A stretch of DNA of 64,000 nt from contig MU859061.1 of the NCBI GenBank assembly GCA_033297205.1, positions 186,001-250,000 of the forward strand, written 5' to 3'. Below the pieces are notes generated by a model. It did not search any database, had not been told where the DNA came from, and saw nothing but the letters and a program-made list of their open reading frames with translations. Source of the stretch: Pseudoneurospora amorphoporcata. Lineage: Eukaryota; Ascomycota; Sordariomycetes; Sordariales; Sordariaceae. The position numbers were made by a program, and so were the translations under genes. Below are positions 12,322 to 25,058 of this stretch, one piece after another (the stretch's first letter is position 1; each line of letters starts with the position of its first letter).

Positions 12322-14402
12322 CTGTATATAGTAGTGAGTGGTCAGTATACCCAAAAGAGAGAGACAAGCAAGAAAACAGTTCGGTGGTCTTGTCATTGGG
12401 AATTGATGGATCGACTGTCAACTTCTGTAACGGAGTGCATGGTGAGGTTGTTTGAAGCTGAATTGTGAACAAGGTGAGACAAGTGGGAAATGGCTATGTT
12501 GTCCGTTGTACAATCCGGAGCAGGCAGAGAGGAGAGAAGAGTAAAGAAAAAGTAAATAGGCAGGTGGAAGCTTCAATTGGCTACGAGTGGGCCCGCCCAA
12601 ACCTTGACCATTTACTGCAAAACCTCTGTCAAGAACACAACAGTGACTGGTGCCTTGGTTGTCATCTCCTTCCTGGAATTTTTGTGGCAAGTTCGATGTT
12701 GACTGTAATGACGATGAAGATGTGGTTGGGAGTTGATAGAGGGAAGGGAGTTGAAAACATGAGTGAAGACGGACAAGAATTGAAGTACAGAAAGATGATG
12801 ATAAAAAAAAAAAAAAAGAGACCTACTTTGACCGGGTGGGGTGTGGAATATGGCATGCGGAATGATAACTTCTACCACAACTGAGGCATTGGAACAATGG
12901 TCTTGTAAAACTGGCTTCCTTTTTGCAATATCTGCAACGAGACGGCATCGATCAGGTCGTGCCTAAATAAGTCCGAGGCGCCAAGCGTGGTCACCTTGGG
13001 CTTTGTAAATGTACGAGATATATGATATTGGTCTAGACGTCTGCAAGGGACATTTAGAGTGAGCAGGTTGTATAAAACGTCCTATGAAAGTCCATAGACT
13101 TTTTGTTAGCAGGCCAATGCCAGGTTGTATGGTAAGGGGTAGCTTTGGTATAGTCCTTGTGATAGGACAACACAGGCAACTTGCGTCTCAGGTCTTTTCA
13201 GTTTTTCCTATTAGTCCTCATCCAGACCAGCCACGACGGTTTCATGATTCCGAGGTAACAGCCTAGGACGGGAAGACCACGACCAAAGCCGGGCACTCTC
13301 CCCATGTCTTTCCTGTCCGCCACTGCCTTTGGCCCGGCTTCATAGAGAAGTTGAGAGTCGGGCTCCTGGAAAGTGGAAGTAGCCTCTGTCAACAGAGATT
13401 CAAGAGAGCTCCGGACAGGCAGCTATCAGATGTATCCAACCGCTAAGCCTGTCGTGCTGCCGATAGTCTCAGGACAGCACGGGGAGTGGGCAAATGAATT
13501 GGCAGCGGACGCGCACTCACATGGAGTGAGGCGCCGAGAATGCCCATTGTACCTGCAGAACCATGACCCCAGAAGAGCTCTCGGTCGTCGGACCTTTTAC
13601 CAATTGCTCATCATAGACGCTGCCGTGTGAAGTGAGAGAGAGCAGGGAAAGATGAAGGCAAGCTTACCTGACGTGAGATATACGGGAATGCTCCCTATGT
13701 CAGAGTACACACAGACATCAGAGCTTCCCTTGGTACTGCTCAACCCGGCCCCAATCTCTCCCGCTTGAGTAACCAAACCCCCGCCTGCCGGATCCCGGGT
13801 GCCATCCAGCGCCTGGAGATGCTTTCTTGCTTAGACCATGCGAGGTTCCAGCATCGATGCTGTTGACCATCGACCAGGGACCCGGAGATCGCGGAGGCAG
13901 TCTGTGGTGTGTTGATGAAGCTTGATGGTCATGAATACCTGATGTTATAATAAACATACGAGGACGTTGTTCAGTGGGATGACGAGGTGAAAGACTGTGG
14001 AGTGTGGACGAAAAGATAAGGTACCCCAGTGGAGCCCGACTTCCCGCCAACGCCAATGGGGCAACACCCGCCGCTAAATGAATCGTGCACAAGCCATCTG
14101 GCCATCAAAGATTCTGAGGACCATGAGGACCTGGAGTTGCTAGGGGCCACCCTGGCCTAGACTAGTGTAGAATACTTGTTAGCGTCGGGTCGTGCTTCAG
14201 TTGCCCGCCGAACCCAACTTCTAGAGTGGCGCTGCCTGCAGGGCCATGAATTCGCGATAACCTCCTTGGACATGTGCTTTCCGGCAACTTGCATCCCACG
14301 ACCCCTTTTCCCGACTCGACTCTCCAGACGGCCAGACAACTTTCTATACGGCTTCACCCACGAATAAGGACATCCAGACGCCTCCAATACAAGTCCCCGG
14401 CC
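12322..14402. other. Intergenic; divergent promoter region
   Basis: This lies between the minus-strand gene starting near 12321 and the plus-strand pseudokinase gene starting at 14403. Somewhere in 12322-12500 there should be the first short exon of the minus-strand gene; no candidate with good donor and phase could be chosen. The frame at 13718-14092 (minus) has no domain or presequence and is not accepted. Confidence 0.5.
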
Positions 14403-17209
14403 ATGGACTTCCTCAAATCGGCTGTCGCATCAGCCATCGCAAAGGGGCCCCCGTTCCCCTATACCTTTGGCGACAAGGTCGATCTCGACCCCTCCATCTG
14501 GACCCTCTACAACGGAACTCGACGCGTACGTGCCCGTCTTTTTGTTACACACTTTTACTCGTACCCGAGGAACACAAGAGTTCATCAGCTAATCCCTCTG
14601 TTGTTTCCAGGAGGACGGGTCCAACTGCAGCATCTTCTCCTTTGACATCTCCGCCAACCGATCTGCCCTTCCCCTAGCCAAGAATGCGCTCAAGAAACTA
14701 CGGACACTACGACATCCCGGCGTCATCAAGGTGTTGGATACGGTCGAGGTGAGGCATTCATGCCCATGGAAGGTCGTGGCTGCTTAAGCTGAGCCTTGCG
14801 CAAAAGACAGACTCCTACATCTACATTGCTACGGAACGGCTGGTTCCCCTAAGCTGGCACGTCAAGAGAAAGAGCCTCAGTCCCGAGACGGCAAAATGGG
14901 GCCTATACAGCGTAGCGGTATGATTACCCATACGTTGGTCTGACCGTTGGGGCCAACAGCTGACCCTGGTACCGCAGAAAACCCTAGGGTTCATCAACAG
15001 TGACGCATCCTCGATACACGGCAACCTCAAGGTTGCCTCGGTTTACACATCCGAGAGCGGTGAATGGAAGCTTGGTGGTTTTGAAGTCCTTAGCAATGTC
15101 AAGGACGACGATGCTGTGATTTACGTACGTGGTCGTACCTGGTATAGACAGTCAGCAGGACTGGAGGCGCTAACATAGCGAAACAGAGATACGGCAGTGT
15201 CGTGCCAGATTCAGGGAGGTACACTCCTCCTGAACTTGCAAACGGGGGATGGGATGCTATCAAGAAGAGCCCCCACCATGCGGTCGATTCATATGATTTC
15301 GGCATCTTGATCTACGAGGTCTTCAACGGCAGTTTCCTGGGGTCAGACCAACTAGCACAGACTAAGAGCATCCCGCCCAGCATGCAGGCCAGCTATAAGC
15401 GGCTCATCAACGCCAACCCCAAAGCAAGACTCAGCGCCGCTCACTTCCTCGAACAAGGACTACGGACTGGATCCTTTTTCGACAGCCCATTAATCAAGCT
15501 TACCGAAGGAGTTGACAACTTGGGAGTGAAGTCAGAAACCGAACGCGAGGCTTTCCTCGAGGATCTCGACCAACTTTCAGACGACTTCCCTGAAGATTTC
15601 TTCAAGATGAAGGTCCTACCCGAGCTACTGAAGTCCGTAGAATTTGGTGGTGGTGGTCCCAAGGCCTTTGGAGTTGTCATGAAGATTGCCACAAAGCTGT
15701 CGAACGAGGACTTTGACACAAAGGTTACTCCTGTCGTGGTTCGCTTATTCGGAAACCCCGATAGAGCGATCAGGGTGTGTTTGTTGGACAACCTGCCGCT
15801 CATGGTCGACAGGCTACCACAGAAAGTGGTAAACGACAAGATCTTTCCGCAAATAGTAAGTCACAGCCTTGTTATTGAGCCCATGTGCAAAATCATTGCA
15901 CCAACACAGCCTTGTGCAGTTAATACTAACGGCAAAACACCTTTAGGTTGCGGGTTTCACTGATCTTGCACCCGTGGTGCGCGAACAAACCCTCAAGTCC
16001 GTGCTAGTTATCATCACCAAACTCTCAGACCGTACCATCAACGGCGACCTGCTCCGATACCTCGCCAAAACCGCCAACGATGAACAGCCCGGCATCCGTA
16101 CCAACACCACCATCTGCCTCGGCAAGATCGCCAAGTACCTAGGAACCTCCAACCGAGCCAAGGTCCTCATCGCCGCTTTCACCCGCTCTCTTCGCGACCC
16201 CTTTGTACATGCTCGCAACGCCTCGCTGATGGCTCTCGCCGTCACGGTCGAGTACTTCTCCGACGAAGACTGCGCCGCGCGCCTAATACCCGCCGTCTCC
16301 CCCCTGCTCATCGACAAGGAAAAGCTCATCCGCGACCAAGCCAACAAGACCATCGACGTCTACCTCCAACGCATCCGCAAAGCCCAACACGACATGCCCG
16401 AAACCGTAATACCCCCCGAAACTGCCCAGCCGCGCATGAGCACCCCTCAACCAGCCGAAGTCGCAGCCGCCTCCAACTCCGGCTCCGGTTCCGGTTCCGG
16501 CGCCGTAGCCGCCGCCTGGGCAGGCTGGGCCATCTCCAGCTTCACCAACAAGCTCTCCAGCGCGGCAGGCGAGATGCAACCCAACGGCGCACCCTCACCG
16601 GTTCCTACCGCCAGTGGACTATCCGCACCCACCTCAACTACGACTCCCAAACGACCCACCTCGTCTTCTGCCTCGGCACTACACAGACAAGCGCTCAAGT
16701 CCCCACCACCGCCCACAACTCCGTCAATGGGCGACTCCTTCTTCGCCGACCCCGAACCGCAAGAAGACGACGCGGACGCTTGGGGCGATATGGGCGACAT
16801 GGATGATTCCACAGCGGGGGCGGGTGATGATAACTGGGGCGCCAGCTCAGAAACTCTTTCACGGCCATCGACATCAGCAAAGCGGTCAGTAAGCAGCAGC
16901 AGTAAACCAGCAGCAAACAGCACGCTATTCGGCGGAGATGACGACGAGCCTGATTTCGCGGGGTGGTTGGCAGCGCAGGCGGAGAAGAAGAAACCTTTGG
17001 CGGGAGGCAGCAAGGCGCTGCCGAAGGGGTTGGTCAAGACGGGAAGCGGGGCAGGGACGACGGGGACGGCAAAGGTTGGTCCAAGTACGACGGGGGTGAA
17101 GAAGACGTTGCCTATTAGTAAGAAGCCGACGCCTGCGCCGGTGAAAAAGATTGATACGAAGCCAAAGGCGGATGTGGATGAGGATGATGGGTGGGGGGAT
17201 GGGTGGTAG
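14403..17209 (+). CDS. SCY1/CEX1-like pseudokinase with HEAT repeats
   Basis: Six exons: 14403-14525, 14611-14748, 14807-14917, 14978-15124, 15187-15855 and 15947-17209, giving 816 residues. Family members (yeast Cex1, animal SCYL1) act at COPI/Golgi membranes and in nuclear tRNA export. The N-terminal ~250 residues follow a kinase fold but are inactive: the usual HRD-type catalytic loop reads HGNLK and the DFG site reads GGFE, while RYGSVVPDSGRYTPPEL marks the activation-segment region. HEAT-like helices follow (about 320-560), including VREQTLKSV and RDPFVHARNASLMAL. The last 250 residues are Ser/Thr/Pro-rich and include a Gly-Ser-rich run (near 565) and acidic Trp motifs (DAWGDMGD, DDNWG, and DDGWGDGW at the end). 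The five introns all fall between codons (phase 0). Assignment is firm at family level. Confidence 0.93.
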
Positions 17210-17839
17210 TTGGGTATTTGGTGGTAGAGTGCTAAGAAGGGGGAAGGTGAGGTGCCGAGAGGGGTGGTTGGATTAGAGTTCGGGAGAAGGTGTTGATCTA
17301 GTGGCTATGAACAACGTATACTGTGTAGTTTATAATGGATGAAATGAGCGGCGATCTGAGTGGTTGGGTATCAAACCTGAATCTGAGCCAAAACGTGCTA
17401 CCAACAGTTGGGATCATGGATATGTGTACTGTGATCTTGAACCTTCCGCCTTATGCCCGCCCCTTGGAAATATCAGACGAATCACACATTCACATTCACT
17501 CCGAAAGCTGACGATCAAGTGATCTTGCTTTTACATGTGTTTTTGCCATACATATCAACACTAAATACAACGTGGTATATACAATCCTCTCATCTTATCT
17601 ATCCGTCCATATACATTTTCTTTTCTGTATGTCCGGCCCGTTCCTTTTTGTAAAACCTGTCTTGTACCTTTCCCCTGTACCGATATGAGTCTCTCTATAT
17701 GTGCATGAGACGCTTGTCAAAACGCTCTTCAACTCTTCGACAACTCGCTTTCAACTCGTTTGGGATATCATCCTCCTCTTTTCCTTTCTTTCTTCCCTCT
17801 ATCGTTTCATCCTCTCCAGGGCGATGCGCAAAAGACGAC
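17210..17839. other. Convergent 3' regions
   Basis: Space between the stop of the pseudokinase gene (plus) and the stop of aconitase (minus). It holds both 3' untranslated regions; nothing else is supported. Confidence 0.6.
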
Positions 17840-20402
17840 TTAGTTACCCTTGGCCAACAAATTCAGCGCGCTACCCGCCAAAATGAAACCAGCCTGGTCC
17901 TTGGAAACAGCATGCTTCGTCTTAATCTCCACCACCTTGCCGGTATCCTTCTTGGTAACCCTGAGCGAAACCTCGCCCTGGCCACCGTTCTTGAGCATCT
18001 CGTACAGACCGACAGTAGCCACCTCATCGCCAGCGTCAATCAGATCGTAATCGTTCTCGTTGGCGAACGTGAGAGGGACAACACCCTGCTTCTTGAGGTT
18101 GGTCTCGTGGATTCTGGCAAATGACTTGGTGACGATGATGCGGGCGCCCAGATAACGGGGCTGAAGGGCGGCGTGCTCGCGCGCGGAGCCCTCGCCGTAG
18201 TTGTGCTCGGCGACGACGAGCCACGGCTGGCCGCGCTGCTTCCACTGCTTGGCCAGCTCGGGGATGGTGTGCTTGGAGCCGTCGAGGTCGTAGGCGACGT
18301 TGACTTCGCCCGTGGCGGCGTTGACGGCCGTGTTGAGCGTGTTCTCCGAGATGTTGGGTAGGTGGCCCTTGTACTTGAGCCAGGGACCGGCGGCGGAAAT
18401 GGTGTCGGTAGTGCACTTGCCGGTGACCTTGACGAGTACGCGGAGACCGGAGAGATCCGAGTTGGGGAAGGGCTCGAAGGGCTCGAGGAGAGCGAGGCGC
18501 TCGGAGGAGGGCGAGATGGCGACGTCCACGTTCGCGTTGGGGGTTCCGGACTGGACTTGGAAGACCTCGCGGCCGGCTTCGAAGGGGGTCTCGGGACCCT
18601 CGAGACCCTTGGGCGCGGGGAACTTGAATTCCTTGCCGTCGGGGGTGGTCAGGCTGTCGGTGAGAGGGTTGAAGGTGGTGGAACCGGCGTAGGCCATGGC
18701 GGTGACGATCTCGGGCGAGGCGAGGAAGTTCATGGTCTCGAGGTTGCCGTCGTTGCGACCGCGGAAGTTTCTGTTGTAGGAAGTGAGAATCGCGTTGGGG
18801 GTGCCCTTGGGGATGTCGTCCAGACGTTTCCACTGGCCGATGCAGGGACCGCAGGCGTTGGAGAGGACAATACCACCAGCCTTCTCGAAGGTCTGAAGGG
18901 TGTTGTCTCTCTCAAGAGTGGCACGGATGCCCTCGGAACCGGGGGTAATGTAGAAGTCGGCAGCGGGCTTGATACCAGCCTGCTCGGCAGCCTTGACAAT
19001 GCTCTCGCAACGGGTCATGTCCTCATAGGAGCTGTTAGTGCAGCTACCAATGAGACCAGCAGAAAGCTTCTCGGGCCACTTCTGTTCCTGAACAGTCTTC
19101 TTGAACTCGGAAAGAGGGATGGAAAGATCGGGGGTGAAGGGACCGTTGATATGGGGCTCGAGCTTGGAAAGGTCGATCTCGATCAACTCGTCGTACTGGG
19201 CGCCCTCGTCGGCCTTGAACTTGAAGAAAGAATCCTGGCCGGAACCCCTGCTGAAGTTCTCGAAGTTCTTGGCGTCCTTGTCGGCCTGCTCGCGGTTGGT
19301 GGCCTTGAGGTAGCGGCTGGAAGCCTCGGTGAAGGGGAAGATGGAGGTGGTGGCGCCAATCTCAGCACTGTAGCAACAAATGTCAGTCAACGCCTTCTAT
19401 ATGAGGAGAGAAAAACTTCGAAAGGACTCACCCCATGTTGCAGGCCGTGGCCATACCGGGCAGGCTGAGTGTCTCGACACCAGGACCGAAGTACTCAACA
19501 ATATAGCCAGTACCACCGCGGACGGTGAGCTTTCCGGTAAGGTAGAGAATAACGTCCTTGGCGCTAACCCAATCGTTGAGCTTGCCAGTCAAACGAACAC
19601 CGAGAATCTTGGGGGCCTTGAGCTCCCAAGGAGCACCAACAAGGGCTTCAACAGCATCAGCACCGCCGACACCGATAGTAATGGTCGTCAAACCACCAGC
19701 GTTGGGAGAGTGGCTGTCGGTTCCGAGCATCATGAGACCGGGAACGGCGTAGTTCTCGAGGACGGTCTGGTGAATAATACCAGCACCGGGAGGCCAGAAG
19801 TCGATACCGTACTTCTTGCCAGCCGACTCAAGGAAATCGAAGACCTCGTTGTTGGTCGCAATACCGGCCTTCAAGTCCTCATCGGCACCCTTGGATCCAA
19901 CAATCAAGTGGTCGCAGTGAATACTGGCAGGGATAACAGGCGAGGGGAGGTTGCAAGTCATGAACTGCAGGAGAGCCATCTGGGCGGAGGCATCTTGCAT
20001 GTTCACACGGTCGGGCTTGAGCTTGAGGTTGGCCTTGCCGCGGATGTCACGGCCGCCGTTGGTGTTGGAGAGGAGCGACTCTTCGACATTGTCGAGGTGG
20101 GAGTAAAGGATCTTCTCGGCCAGTGTCAGGCGCTGCGAGCCCAGCACGCGGCGGACCTCGGAGTACTTGTTGTAGAGGGTCTCATATCTGGGGGGAAGAA
20201 CGCCGGTGCTGTTGTTGGAGGAGGTGGAAGAAAAGGAGCGGGCGGAAGCGCATGCGACGCGCGGGAGCTGCTTGGCTTGGATTGCCCGCTATGAGAAAGG
20301 ACGAGGTGTTAGCGCCGGTGAGTCACAAAAATGGCCCTTTATTGTGTAGTGGAATACCTTCAGGGCAACGCCTGAGCGACTGGCGAGATCAATTGACCTC
20401 AT
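17840..20402 (-). CDS. ACO1: Aconitate hydratase, mitochondrial
   Basis: Aconitase interconverts citrate and isocitrate in the mitochondrial matrix TCA cycle using a [4Fe-4S] cluster. Exons are 20402-20358 (15 codons), 20288-19432 and 19367-17840, giving about 809 residues. The N-terminus is a basic Ser/Arg/Ala-rich presequence split by the first intron. Catalytic landmarks are intact: DSHSPNAGG, the cluster cysteines in GLIGSCTNSSYED and in SNACGPCIGQW, the NRNFRGRNDG loop, and the C-terminal swivel-domain motifs YGEGSAREHAALQPR and KSFARIHETNLKKQG. The sequence is about 25 residues longer than usual at the N-terminus, which depends on the ATG at 20402; this is the only ATG that leads into a good splice donor. 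Codons are strongly C-biased, as expected of a highly expressed gene. Identity is firm. Confidence 0.96.
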
Positions 20403-21112
20403 GATGTACTGACAGACTGTACAGGAGGAGGACTTTGTTGTGTGGACGAAACAGGAGAGGGAGAGAAAAGGAAGACAACCCGAACCCCGAAGGAAAAGTT
20501 GTTGGTTACACCATCTTCACCTTGGTCCGAATTACGGAGCCATTGCGACTGCAAACGGTAAATCCGGGGATGCGGGTAAAACCCCTGGCAATAACCCTTG
20601 ACCGATGAAAGCCGGGGACGTTACAGTGGATCATGCTTATCTCGCCATTTCGGACCAATCATGACCCGTATGTTCCTAATCGATCCCAACTTTCCGCGGC
20701 CGAGCTTTCATCTTGAGTTGACCTTATATCGGACGGAATTGTTTATAACAATACTTGATGCCACTCCGGTGGAGGTATTATTAAACCGACATGGCTGGCC
20801 AAGTTGAGGATTCTTGACCTTGTGTGATTTTGGACTTGTACCAAACATTATTTGCATAACCGTGAAACGCCATTGCCATAGCCGATTCTACTAAACAGCC
20901 CGCCAGTCGCTTTCGAAAAGAACACCCGGAAAAAGAAAGACATATAAAGATGCCACTGCCATGACACTGCACCTTGCAGCATCGACCCCCCTTACATAAA
21001 CAGTACATTATGCTTGTAGAGACGCAGACCTTGAAATCCCTCCGCAGCCGCCCTACACTACAGCGGTGTCGTAAATTGTCGTCGTCTCCTCAGCCTCATC
21101 CAAAAGTTCCCA
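20403..21112. other. Intergenic between aconitase and LST8
   Basis: Contains the aconitase promoter and the LST8 3' end. No coding frame or RNA gene is supported. Confidence 0.55.
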
Positions 21113-22253
21113 CTAGCGAGCTTCGGAGTAATCGTTCAGAGCGACGCATACAATACCGCGGTGATGGCCGTTATACTGTCTGATAACAAGCTGCGTGTGT
21201 AGCTCCCACAGCCGCGCATAGTGATCGCTGCAGGCAGTTACCAGGTACGCACTATCAGCGCTGAAGGCACAATCCCATACCCAGCGCTGGTGCTCCTTGA
21301 GAGTGGCCTCGAGGGGAAATGCCTGCGGTTCCGAATCGGCTGTGGCAGGCTCCATCTCCTTGACTTCCCATATCCTGGCCGTATGGTCGGCACTGCAGGT
21401 TGCGAGCTTCTTGACATCGGGCGAGAGGAGGATGCGTGTGATGCTTTCCTTGTGTGCGGAAAAGTGTGTGAGGGGGATCAGCTGGGTGCGGTCATACGCC
21501 TGGATGAGTTGCCAGACAAATACGTTGCCCTAGAGGTGTCAGTCTCGGGGAGGTTCAGCATGGCATGTCTCGGTGGAGGGAAAACCTACAGCAGTGTTGG
21601 CCGCACAAAGGAGTGTACCGTCACTGGCAACCGTGACGCTTGTCACTGAAACATCCTCCTCGGGGATTAGCTGGTGCGAGCAAGTGTTCTCGGCCAGATC
21701 CCACAGTCTGATGCTTCCGGCGCGGTCGCAGCTAATGATCTCTCCCTGATTAGGGTGGATGACAACGTCGTTCGCCGGGGAGCCGTGGTTGTAGCTTCGC
21801 TGGATAGTTCCGGTGCGGGTTTCCCAGATCTTGACCGTTCCGTCCTCCGAGCTTGTTACCATCCACTTGCCCTCGCAGTGAAAGGCTACACCGGTCACAT
21901 TGCCCGTGTGGCCCTGGAAGGTCATGAGGGCCTGGGGATTTGTGGAACGTATATCGAATAGTTTGACATCGCGGTGACCGGCGGCGGCGAGGTATCGCTT
22001 GTCAGGGGATATGCAGAGACGGTTCACTTGAGACTCGGGGTGTTGGATGGTGCGCGAACAGATTCCTGAGAGCGCCTCCCAGAACCTGATGGTGTGGTCG
22101 TAACCAGCTGTAAAAGGGCAAAAGTGGATGAAGAGTCAGCAGCTGTTCCTATTTGACAGAAGAAAAGACTGGATCGAGGGGTTGGGGCATTACTGCATCG
22201 GCAAGGTAGACCGGGACAAGACAAGCCATACCTGTGCAAAGGATAACCGACAT
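21113..22253 (-). CDS. LST8: LST8 WD-repeat subunit of TOR complexes
   Basis: LST8 binds the kinase domain of TOR and is part of both TORC1 and TORC2. Exons are 22253-22232 (22 bases), 22107-21590 and 21529-21113, giving 318 residues, the normal size. After splicing the N-terminus reads MSVILCTAGYDHTIRFWEA, the family signature, and the sequence forms seven WD blades ending with ATCSADHTARIW, WVWDCAFSADSAYLVTACSD and HHRGIVCVALND. All three exon joins keep frame with good donors and YAG acceptors. The very short first exon is a feature worth noting for automatic annotation, which would miss the true start. Identity is firm. Confidence 0.96.
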
Positions 22254-24691
22254 GATGGCGAGGCTATGATTCCATAGTCCACAGATACTCTGACTACGGT
22301 GCTCGGGCAGTCGGTAACAGGCAGCGAACGCGTCAGTAGGCAAAGATGAGACTTGGATCACGGTAGAACGGAATGGAATTGAAGTAGGTGAAATCGATGT
22401 CAACGACAAGAGGTCCTGGGACGACAACTGGACTGCCTCGATTGATAGCAACTGATAGCGCTGCACTGCATGGACAAGACAGGGCGGCAGGGGCAGGCAA
22501 GTGACGGATGAAGTGGAGTGCACTTAAGGTTGCCCCACAGTTGTGGAGGGACAAACGGTGGGGCTCAAGTTGAGCATGGACTACTGTATCAGCAGCTGTC
22601 GTTGCATTGCCTGCCGGGACCGCCCACTAAAACACGTCCTCAAGCAACAGCAATTCTGTTTCCCAACTTGAACGTTCTTTCATTCCATCCATCTCAACAC
22701 AACCATCTAACTTCAACACCAAGACATCAACATGGATCTTTTCTACACATCTTCGCTATCCTTGAAGCTTGGGTTCTGCTCATTTCCTTAATTCACTTCT
22801 ACTCTAATCCAAAAATAGCACCCTTCCCACTTCAGCATATTGTCCCCCTTGAAGGCCTCTGTTCCCTCGTCGTCCAGCAAACTCCCAGTGTCGTCCACCT
22901 TGATGCCGCGAAACACCATGTACACGAAACACCCACTCGTTGCACCTGATGCCGTCATTATCCATATCCGTCTTGGACATACTACTACGACACCCCCATT
23001 GGTGATGAGGTCTACGGCAAACCCGAGTACCACATGTGTTGTTTCCCTTGCCTCCCGTCTCCCGTCCCCTGCCTCCCAACTTGGCTTGTGATAGAGTGTC
23101 CTGTACAACCGGCTGTCCATGTCCGTTCAGCAACCTATCAATATTCGCTCTCTGTTGTGGTCAACGCCTGCTGGGACCTGCAACTTTAAGCGCGAGTGGG
23201 CCCTGCTTCTGTACCACCGACACCCTATAGTCCTACTTTGCTCCGTGGACAGTTTTCTTTTAAGTGAGTGGGTGGGATATCACTGATTGACCCCCGAGAG
23301 TACATGTGGAGAGACTGACCTGTCTAGATCCTATTTCTCCCGCGCAAGTGAGTCCCGGCCTGAACCCCCAAACGCCATAGACGGCTGTTTGCGTCTCATA
23401 ACCCGTCTTCGCGGTGGACGTCCACCTGTTGGAGCCTTTCTCGGCGCCCGAGTGTGGTACGGGTACCCGATTCCGCCAGAGCTTTCGGCTTCTCCCGGTT
23501 ATCAGCATGGTCAACCAACTTCCTTCCCGCACTGGACTTTTATTTGCCCCATCGTCTCCTCTCAGCGACCTGCGTCATGTCGCCTGCCATCGCTGTGCTA
23601 CCTGTCGGTTTCGTTCCATGTCCGAACTTGGGATGAATTCAAGCATCTCAAGAAGCACACATGCTCGGTTTCCGTTCCGAACTCAACCTTTGGACTTGCG
23701 GTGAGGCCACACCTCAGGTAGCACTCGGAACAACGTGACTGGACGCGTTTTGTCTCCCATACAAGGCGAACCGAGGATTCGGGTGCTGGGCAGCACAACG
23801 CTGGTCACTCAGTGGATGCCCGGTCTCACCGGGAGCACAGCTGGCCACCGGGTCGTACAAGGAGCGGTTCTACACCCAGACTCTGCCCTTCATCGAGCTT
23901 CAACGGTATCGCAAATCCTAGGAACCTGTTAGCCTTGAGTCCTTGGGAAAACGACGGCCAAAATTGGGTCCATCTTACGCCTGCCATCCTAGCAAATTGT
24001 CCGTCCCTCTTCTGCAAAACTACCGGCGATGCAAGCAACCGATATCAAAGAACAGCGTCCTGGTATGCATGCATGGTACCGCTCCCTCACGCGATCACCC
24101 ACCAAGGCCTGATGAACCATTTCGTATTCCCATGGGATGAACCAAGACACGGGAATGCGGCTGCTAGCAGAAGCGTTGACATGGGTGGTACTGAGCCATT
24201 CAGAACGACAGGTGGTAACGTGTCCAAGGAGAACCCGATGACCCTCTCGGCTCCAACCGAGGGTTCAAATAGTATTCGGCTGATACGGAATATGCTGAGC
24301 GAATGAGTCCTTTCCTACTGCTCCTCCGTGGCTAGGCTGCAGGCTCGGGGCCGCAGCCTGACGCACGCAACGCGACGCAGCGTAATGCCAGATCAACTGA
24401 TCTGAAGCCAACAAAGAAGTCGTGTGCGGCCTCTTGGACGCCTGCAGAAAATAAAGGGGGGAAAGGGATAAAAGGGAAAAGAAGAGACGGGAATCAGACC
24501 CCCAACCTTAAACCCTTGCAAATGGAAAACAAAGAGGTATCAAAACATCCAAGACCCTGATTTAAGCACAACCCCCAAACACCTTACCAAACACAACATA
24601 ACCTTGTACCCCCCGTTAGCCCAACGTCAGCACAACTTTGTCTTGTTGTTTGTGCATCTCGAGACCTTTAGCACCTTCTCTCCCCATCACA
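22254..24691. other. Gene-poor interval; no supported gene
   Basis: About 2.4 kb with balanced base composition and many short frames on both strands, none with a domain, presequence or plausible splice structure. It is not AT-rich, so it does not look like a heavily RIP-mutated repeat. The first few hundred bases should be the LST8 promoter. Confidence 0.45.
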
Positions 24692-25058
24692 CTAGGCAGC
24701 GCGTCCGTGTCCGTGAGATGTTGGTGCCCAGCCATTATGGTCACCACATCGCCCACCACTACGACCACCAGGCCCGCCATTGAATCCACCATTGCCTCCA
24801 GAGCCACGAGGAGCGGCACCGCCGAATTGGTATGCCGATGTGCTTTGAGCGCCGTGGTCGCAGGCGAACGGGATCATTCCATTGTGACAATATCCACACC
24901 TCCTTTAGATCGTCAGCATCAAGTCTAGAGTGTAATAATCATTGAAGTGTTAACACTAACTGGCGCATACTGCCAGCGCAAGCATGACAAGTGTCGAAAT
25001 ATACCCTTCGTCCGTCGACCAAAACGCATCCACAGCTTTCGGGCTGGTGGCTAGTCAT
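24692..25058 (-). CDS. Small Cys/Gly-rich protein, possible zinc binder
   Basis: Two exons, 25058-24961 and 24902-24692, joined with donor GTTAGT and an AAAG acceptor, predict 102 residues. The joined frame places cysteines in a regular series: SCGC, DTCHAC, RCGYC, FACDHG and RCGDH, consistent with one or two zinc knuckles. A Gly-rich stretch (GGAAPRGSGGNGGFNGG and following) and a His/Gly-rich end follow. No signal peptide is visible. The start at 25058 is the first ATG; the open frame continues upstream only through a TTG. A second acceptor three bases downstream (GAG|GTG) would remove one Arg. I do not recognise the family. The Cys periodicity across the splice junction is the main support. 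Confidence 0.6.

Noticed and set aside
18362..20294. Two long plus-strand frames antisense to aconitase
   Set aside because: Same cause: biased codons of a highly expressed gene keep the opposite strand free of stops.
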